From Candidatus Pacearchaeota archaeon (GTDB lineage Archaea; Nanobdellota; Nanobdellia; Pacearchaeales; GW2011-AR1): a DNA stretch of 43,920 nt. The DNA is taken from contig JACPGZ010000017.1 in the NCBI GenBank assembly GCA_016188895.1, forward strand, positions 66,538 through 110,457. The letters run 5' to 3'. The notes beneath the pieces were generated by a model. The model saw nothing but the letters and a program-made list of their open reading frames with translations, did no database searches and was not told the DNA's origin. Made by a program: the position numbers and the translations under genes. Every line of letters begins with the position of its first letter. The first letter of the stretch is position 1. Below are positions 40,258 to 43,920 of this stretch, piece after piece.

Positions 40258-40714
40258 TATTTGTTGTCTGTAATTCTCTTGGGATGCCACAGAACATTTC
40301 TAAATAGTGGAGAGCCTTATCATGCAATTCAGTAAGCATTTTTTCCAAACCGACCACTTCAACAGCCTTTTGAATACTTTCATTATCTTCGGGTAAGTTT
40401 GTAAGAATTTTTAATAGTGATATATATTGTTTTGGCAAATCGGTTTTCGGCGCAAAATTATATGACGCAATAGCAACTTTTGTGATAGGATGATATTTTG
40501 GATCCTTAAGCATTCTTATCCTCCACTTTTCATATCTTTCATTATCTGTGCACCCAAACATTTGTCTTTGATTCATTCCTTCTATAACTGCTTGTGCAAA
40601 ATCTGTAATGTCTTTAGGGCGTAATTCTGTTTCATTTGCATGAAGTTTAGTATAATCTACTTCCAGATTTTCAAGCATTCTGCGATAATTTTCAATTCTA
40701 TCTTTCCAATTCAT
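40247..40714 (-). CDS. hypothetical soluble protein
   Basis: The product has 155 residues and is mostly helical, with the segment MFGCTDNERYEKWRIRMLKD in the middle and LHDKALHYLEMFCGIP near the end. No membrane segment or known motif is seen. It is transcribed divergently from the VapBC pair, and the two promoters share a perfect inverted repeat. The stop overlaps tpiA by 11 bases. Confidence 0.65.
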   Translation of the reverse strand: MNWKDRIENYRRMLENLEVDYTKLHANETELRPKDITDFAQAVIEGMNQRQMFGCTDNERYEKWRIRMLKDPKYHPITKVAIASYNFAPKTDLPKQYISLLKILTNLPEDNESIQKAVEVVGLEKMLTELHDKALHYLEMFCGIPRELQTTNTNL

Positions 40715-40750
40715 CTTGCACCTATGATACTACTTGTTAGTTACTATTTA

Positions 40751-40791
40751 TAAACTTTTCTGACACGTTTATATAAGAAAAGTTTAAATAC
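40751..40791. promoter_or_regulatory. divergent promoter with perfect 11-bp inverted repeat
   Basis: TAAACTTTTCT (40751-40761) and AGAAAAGTTTA (40776-40786) are exact complements with 14 bases between. Their outer ends run into the two TATA boxes: ATTTATAAAC (40746-40755, serving the minus-strand gene) and AGTTTAAATAC (40781-40791, about 25 bases before the VapB start). One dimeric regulator could control both directions. Confidence 0.65.
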
Positions 40792-40811
40792 ATGCACATA
40801 CACTTACTAAT

Positions 40812-41045
40812 ATGGCTACTAAAACAATTACTATAACTAGTGAAGCATATGAAAGACTTTTTGCTTTTAAAGAGCCAAATGAGAGTTTTAGCGATGTAAT
40901 AACTAAAATCATGAGAAAGTACTCTTTTCTTGATTTAGTTGGAATACTTTCGCCAGGAGAAGCTGAGAAATTAGAGAAAAATATAAAAGAAATTAGAAAG
41001 CGAATGAGGGATCAATTAAATAAAACAGCATTAAAATTAGAATGA
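40812..41045 (+). CDS. vapB: VapB-type antitoxin (DUF217-like)
   Basis: The 77-residue protein begins with a strand and ribbon-helix-helix-like region (KTITITSEAYERLFAFKEPN and ESFSDVITKIM), then a helical tail rich in charged residues that would clamp the toxin. It matches archaeal DUF217 antitoxins, which accompany PIN toxins. The ATG lies about 25 bases after a TATA box. The stop overlaps the toxin start by four bases (ATGA). Confidence 0.85.
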   Translation: MATKTITITSEAYERLFAFKEPNESFSDVITKIMRKYSFLDLVGILSPGEAEKLEKNIKEIRKRMRDQLNKTALKLE

Positions 41046-41434
41046 TTTTTGATACTACTTTTATAATTGATATAATGAAAAACGATGAAAAAGCTATTTC
41101 AAAATTAAATGAGATTATTAAGAAGGGAGAAACGCAACTAATTACAGCATTAACTATATTTGAACTTTTTAGTGGTATTTCTAGAAGTAATCAACCAGAA
41201 AAAGAGAAAAATAAAGTTATAAAGATTCTTAAAGGCCAACTTATTTTACATCTTGATAATGATTCAGCTGAAAAGGCAGGAGAAATTGACGGAAATCTTA
41301 TAAAGAGAGGGGAGGATATAGGACCTATTGATTGCATGATATCTGGAATTGCATTAGTTAAAAAAGAAAAGGTTTTAACACGGAATATAGAAGATTTCAA
41401 AAAAATTAAAGGGTTAGAAATTGAAACATACTAA
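41042..41434 (+). CDS. vapC: VapC PIN-domain ribonuclease toxin
   Basis: The protein has 130 residues. The four PIN acidic positions are present: DTTFIIDIM (Asp about 3), ALTIFELFSG (Glu about 41), GPIDCMISG (Asp about 98), and TRNIEDFKKI near 115. VapC toxins cleave tRNA or rRNA and are inhibited by VapB. It is coupled to vapB by a four-base overlap. No displaced end of a neighbouring gene is seen here, unlike the other modules. Confidence 0.9.
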   Translation: MIFDTTFIIDIMKNDEKAISKLNEIIKKGETQLITALTIFELFSGISRSNQPEKEKNKVIKILKGQLILHLDNDSAEKAGEIDGNLIKRGEDIGPIDCMISGIALVKKEKVLTRNIEDFKKIKGLEIETY

Positions 41435-41490
41435 TTTTCTTACAATTCTTAAAAGATAGATTTTAATATTGCTTCTTGTATATTTTAGCA

Positions 41491-42879
41491 ATGGCGGATG
41501 AAGAAAAAGAGGTTGAAACTAATGAAGAGATAAAATTAAGTGATGAAGAGAGAAAAAGAAATATGTCTCTTGGAATCAAGGAAGGAAGCGCGTCCACTGT
41601 TATGTCTATTATTACAGATACATATATGACTCCATTTGCTCTGGCGCTTGGAGCAAACAGCGTTCATATCGGTTTTTTAAATTCTTTCTCAGGCCTGCTT
41701 TCGCCCCTTGCGCAGGTTTATGGCTCCACCCTGAAGTATCAAAGAAAGCTTATAATACTTTTCACTGTTGCATGGCAAACATTAATGCTTCTTCCAATAT
41801 TATTTCTAGGGATTTTTTTTGTTTTTGGTATAAGAACAGGATTACCAACAATCCTGATTTTGTTTTATTCACTTTATATTGTATTTGGGGCGATTTCAGC
41901 TCCTGCATGGTTTTCATTGATTGGAGATATTGTGCCTGAAAAAGATAGGGGAAAATATTTTGGAAAGAGGAACTCTATTCTTGCAGGCATAGGCATTGTT
42001 GTTACATTGATCGGCTCTTTTATTCTTGATTATTTTAAAACAGGTGGAATGGTATTAGCAGGATTTTCTATTTTATTCCTAGTTGCAATATTCTCAAGAA
42101 TTATTTCATATGTTATATTAAAGAGGATAAGTGATATAGATGGTGGGTCACCTGTTCATGAAGGATTTGTATACTTTTTTAGGAATTTACATAAAACAAA
42201 TTACGGAAGATTTGTTATTTATATAGCGCTTATAAATTTTTCTGCAATGATTGCTTCCCCGTTTTTTACTGTTTATATGCTTGAAGAATTGAATCTAAGC
42301 TATGTTTGGTTTGCAATTATAAGCCTTAGCCAGGCTGTTTCAATGATGGCATTTATGCTTGTTTGGGGAAAATTTGCAGATCGTTATGGCAATAAAGAAT
42401 TACTTATTATTGGAAGTTTGCTAATTCCAGTTTTGCCGTTATTATGGATTTTTAATCAAAATCAGTACTATCTTTTAATTCCAATGTTTGTTGGAGGAAT
42501 TGGCTGGGCTGCATTTAATCTTTCTTCCAGCAATTTTGTTTATGATTCTGTTGGAAGAGAAAAAAGAGCAACATATCTTGCTTATATGAACATTTTTGCA
42601 GGAATTGGAATATTTTTAGGAGCAGCTCTTGGGGGATTGATGATTAAATATCTGCCTATAAAATTCATGAACATTTTTTTATTTGTTTTCTTGGTTTCAG
42701 CAATACTAAGGGCTCTGACAGCTGTCATAATGATGCCTCTTATTAAAGAGGTAAGAAAAGTTGAGAAGTTTTCTTTTGTAAGAAGAGTAATGCCTTTATT
42801 GCACTTGAGGATGTTAGGGCATCATACAACACTAAGCCACCATACACATCATGGAGCTACGATAAATAAGAAAGAATGA
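41491..42879 (+). CDS. MFS-family transporter
   Basis: The product has 462 residues from ATG 41491 (MADEEKEVETN); an upstream TTG is discounted. Twelve membrane spans can be counted, with the MFS loop-2/3-type motifs GDIVPEKDRGKYFGKRN (about 149-165) and GKFADRYGNKELL (about 299-311). The C-terminal tail ends in a His-rich stretch (HLRMLGHHTTLSHHTHHG) that could bind metal. The substrate is unknown. It lies after VapBC and before an S2P-like protein. Confidence 0.88.
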   Translation: MADEEKEVETNEEIKLSDEERKRNMSLGIKEGSASTVMSIITDTYMTPFALALGANSVHIGFLNSFSGLLSPLAQVYGSTLKYQRKLIILFTVAWQTLMLLPILFLGIFFVFGIRTGLPTILILFYSLYIVFGAISAPAWFSLIGDIVPEKDRGKYFGKRNSILAGIGIVVTLIGSFILDYFKTGGMVLAGFSILFLVAIFSRIISYVILKRISDIDGGSPVHEGFVYFFRNLHKTNYGRFVIYIALINFSAMIASPFFTVYMLEELNLSYVWFAIISLSQAVSMMAFMLVWGKFADRYGNKELLIIGSLLIPVLPLLWIFNQNQYYLLIPMFVGGIGWAAFNLSSSNFVYDSVGREKRATYLAYMNIFAGIGIFLGAALGGLMIKYLPIKFMNIFLFVFLVSAILRALTAVIMMPLIKEVRKVEKFSFVRRVMPLLHLRMLGHHTTLSHHTHHGATINKKE

Positions 42880-42926
42880 TCCCTTTTTATGCAAAGATTT
42901 AAATTCATGTAACTTATAGTTATGAT

Positions 42927-43550
42927 ATGGTTAGCAGAGAAGAATTTTTACCTGTAATTATTTCAATATTATTGCTTGGGGTTATTTTAGGATTGCGTGA
43001 TCTTGGCAGTATCCCTATATTAATTTTGTTTGCAGCAATTGTTATTGCTGTGAATATTGCTGCTAAGGAGCTGGTTGCTTATTTTCTTGATGCAGGGCTT
43101 TCAATTAATTTTTGGTATTTTCAGAGATATGGCTTTAGAAGGCACGAGCAACTGAAAAAGCCATTTCCAGTAGGGCTTATTGCTCCAATTGCTACAGCCC
43201 TTGTTACATTTGGGTATTTTGTGTGGATGGCTATTTTGCAATATGATGTTTATGCGCTTAAATCAAGAGTTAGCAAGAGATTTGGGCCTTACAAGTTCTC
43301 AGAGATGACTGATTTTCATGTTGGTCTGATTGGAGCTTTCGGAATTATTGCTAATCTCTTAATTGCATTTATTGCTTATATTATCGGATTTGAGGAGCTG
43401 GCTTTAATCAGCCTTTATTATTCATTCTTCAATTTAATCCCTATTTCAAATCTTGATGGGACAAAAATATTCTTTGGCAACATGATTTTATGGTTTGTCC
43501 TGGCTATATTAACTATAATATCAATTTTGTTTTCATGGGTTGTTGTGTAG
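42927..43550 (+). CDS. S2P-like (M50) membrane protein, probably inactive
   Basis: The product has 207 residues with about six membrane spans. The segment NIAAKELVAYFLDAG (about 44-58) lies where site-2 proteases have HExxH, but both His are missing (KELVAY). The second M50 motif is kept as FNLIPISNLDGTKIF (about 168-182), including the Asp. This pattern fits a catalytically dead relative of S2P/rhomboid-like membrane proteases that has kept the fold. TATA box AGATTTAAA about 26 bases before the start. Confidence 0.75.
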   Translation: MVSREEFLPVIISILLLGVILGLRDLGSIPILILFAAIVIAVNIAAKELVAYFLDAGLSINFWYFQRYGFRRHEQLKKPFPVGLIAPIATALVTFGYFVWMAILQYDVYALKSRVSKRFGPYKFSEMTDFHVGLIGAFGIIANLLIAFIAYIIGFEELALISLYYSFFNLIPISNLDGTKIFFGNMILWFVLAILTIISILFSWVVV

Positions 43551-43571
43551 GATGGAGGATATATTTTTGAA

Positions 43572-43920
43572 ATGGCAAGAAAAAAGAGGGCGCGCAAAGA
43601 GGAAAAAAGCAGAGGCAGGTCAAAGAATAAAGGACTCTATTATCTTACATTCTTTGCAGTATTTGTTATAGCTTTTGTCTTGTTTTCTATTGTTTTCTTG
43701 AGTGTTTTGTCAGCGTTTCCTGACAAGCCTCGAGTGCAAGGCTTGTTTGAGAGCATAAAGATATTGGATATTCCTTTTTTCAAGGCATTTGTGATAACAG
43801 GGAGGCAGATAAGTGGTTATGACGGCACTTGCAATACACCACAAGATGTGGATGATTTGCCCATATGGGATTGGTGCAGGGTGCCGAATTCACATTTGAG
43901 AGATGTTGCTCCATGTGGCG
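43572..43920 (+). CDS. N-terminal part of a second large surface protein
   Basis: The frame is open from ATG 43572 to the window end (116 residues). The first 75 residues closely match the start of the 31419 protein: basic leader, RSKNKGLYYLTFF membrane segment, SAFPDKPRV, then PFFKAFVITGRQISG. After that the two diverge. The shared part is an export and anchoring module reused by different surface proteins. Identity is also high at the DNA level, including the coding hairpin. Confidence 0.85.
   Translation, partial: MARKKRARKEEKSRGRSKNKGLYYLTFFAVFVIAFVLFSIVFLSVLSAFPDKPRVQGLFESIKILDIPFFKAFVITGRQISGYDGTCNTPQDVDDLPIWDWCRVPNSHLRDVAPCG

Noticed and set aside
40247-41490. VapBC as a fifth case of gene-end duplication
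   Set aside because: I looked for copies of the tpiA 3' end and the transporter 5' end at both borders and found none.

Overview
The window is archaeal and most resembles a DPANN genome of the Woesearchaeota/Pacearchaeota kind. The evidence is a two-subunit family D DNA polymerase, Orc1/Cdc6, ribosomal protein eL15, a short archaeal triosephosphate isomerase, TATA boxes about 25 bases before start codons with many apparently leaderless genes, three tRNAs that all seem to carry BHB-type introns, strong A+T bias, small genes packed end to end, and very large surface proteins. The exact lineage is inferred.

Layout. 1-2563: end of an ATPase gene, then a minus-strand three-gene operon (zinc ribbon, Mrr-like nuclease with a membrane anchor, Cys-rich membrane protein) behind a palindromic operator. 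2674-6773: small membrane protein, metallophosphoesterase, circularly permuted GTPase, RHH protein, Fic protein, intron-containing tRNA-Ser with a displaced tRNA 3' fragment, and a compact three-way-junction sequence. 6876-16590: replication block with PRC-barrel protein, A+T-rich origin with ORB-like boxes, orc1/cdc6, DP1 and DP2; DP2 carries an intein three residues before its catalytic DGDE. 16591-19275: two antitoxin/toxin-like modules. 19312-28155: SpoIIM-like membrane protein, eL15, tRNA-Ile, Lon-type protease, endonuclease V and IV relatives, exported CARDB-like protein, free-Met-sulfoxide reductase, MinD ATPase, tRNA-Gly. 28159-31383: repeat, unknown gene, free-standing LAGLIDADG endonuclease, methionyl-tRNA synthetase. 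31419-37242: giant mosaic surface protein with a frameshift. 37242-40257: MNT/HEPN module, pgk, zinc ribbon, tpiA. 40247-43920: VapBC, MFS transporter, inactive S2P-like protein, and a second surface protein that runs off the end.

The most striking pattern is that four separate selfish or toxin-antitoxin-like modules each sit at one end of a host gene, and each has an orphan copy of that host gene's terminus on its far side. PIN/UPF0175 sits at the 3' end of DP2 (29 of 30 bases repeated). AbrB-NTase sits at the 5' end of spoIIM (promoter plus about 11 codons repeated). The LAGLIDADG gene sits at the 5' end of metG. MNT/HEPN sits at the 5' end of pgk. In each case the host gene has been given a working replacement terminus, and for metG and pgk its start codon now lies inside the module's last gene. 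This looks like a general strategy of insertion with replacement of the gene end.

A second unusual element is a 36-bp repeat (six full units at three loci). It can form a hairpin, with paired changes between copies. Its last unit supplies the GGAG Shine-Dalgarno for both polymerase D genes.
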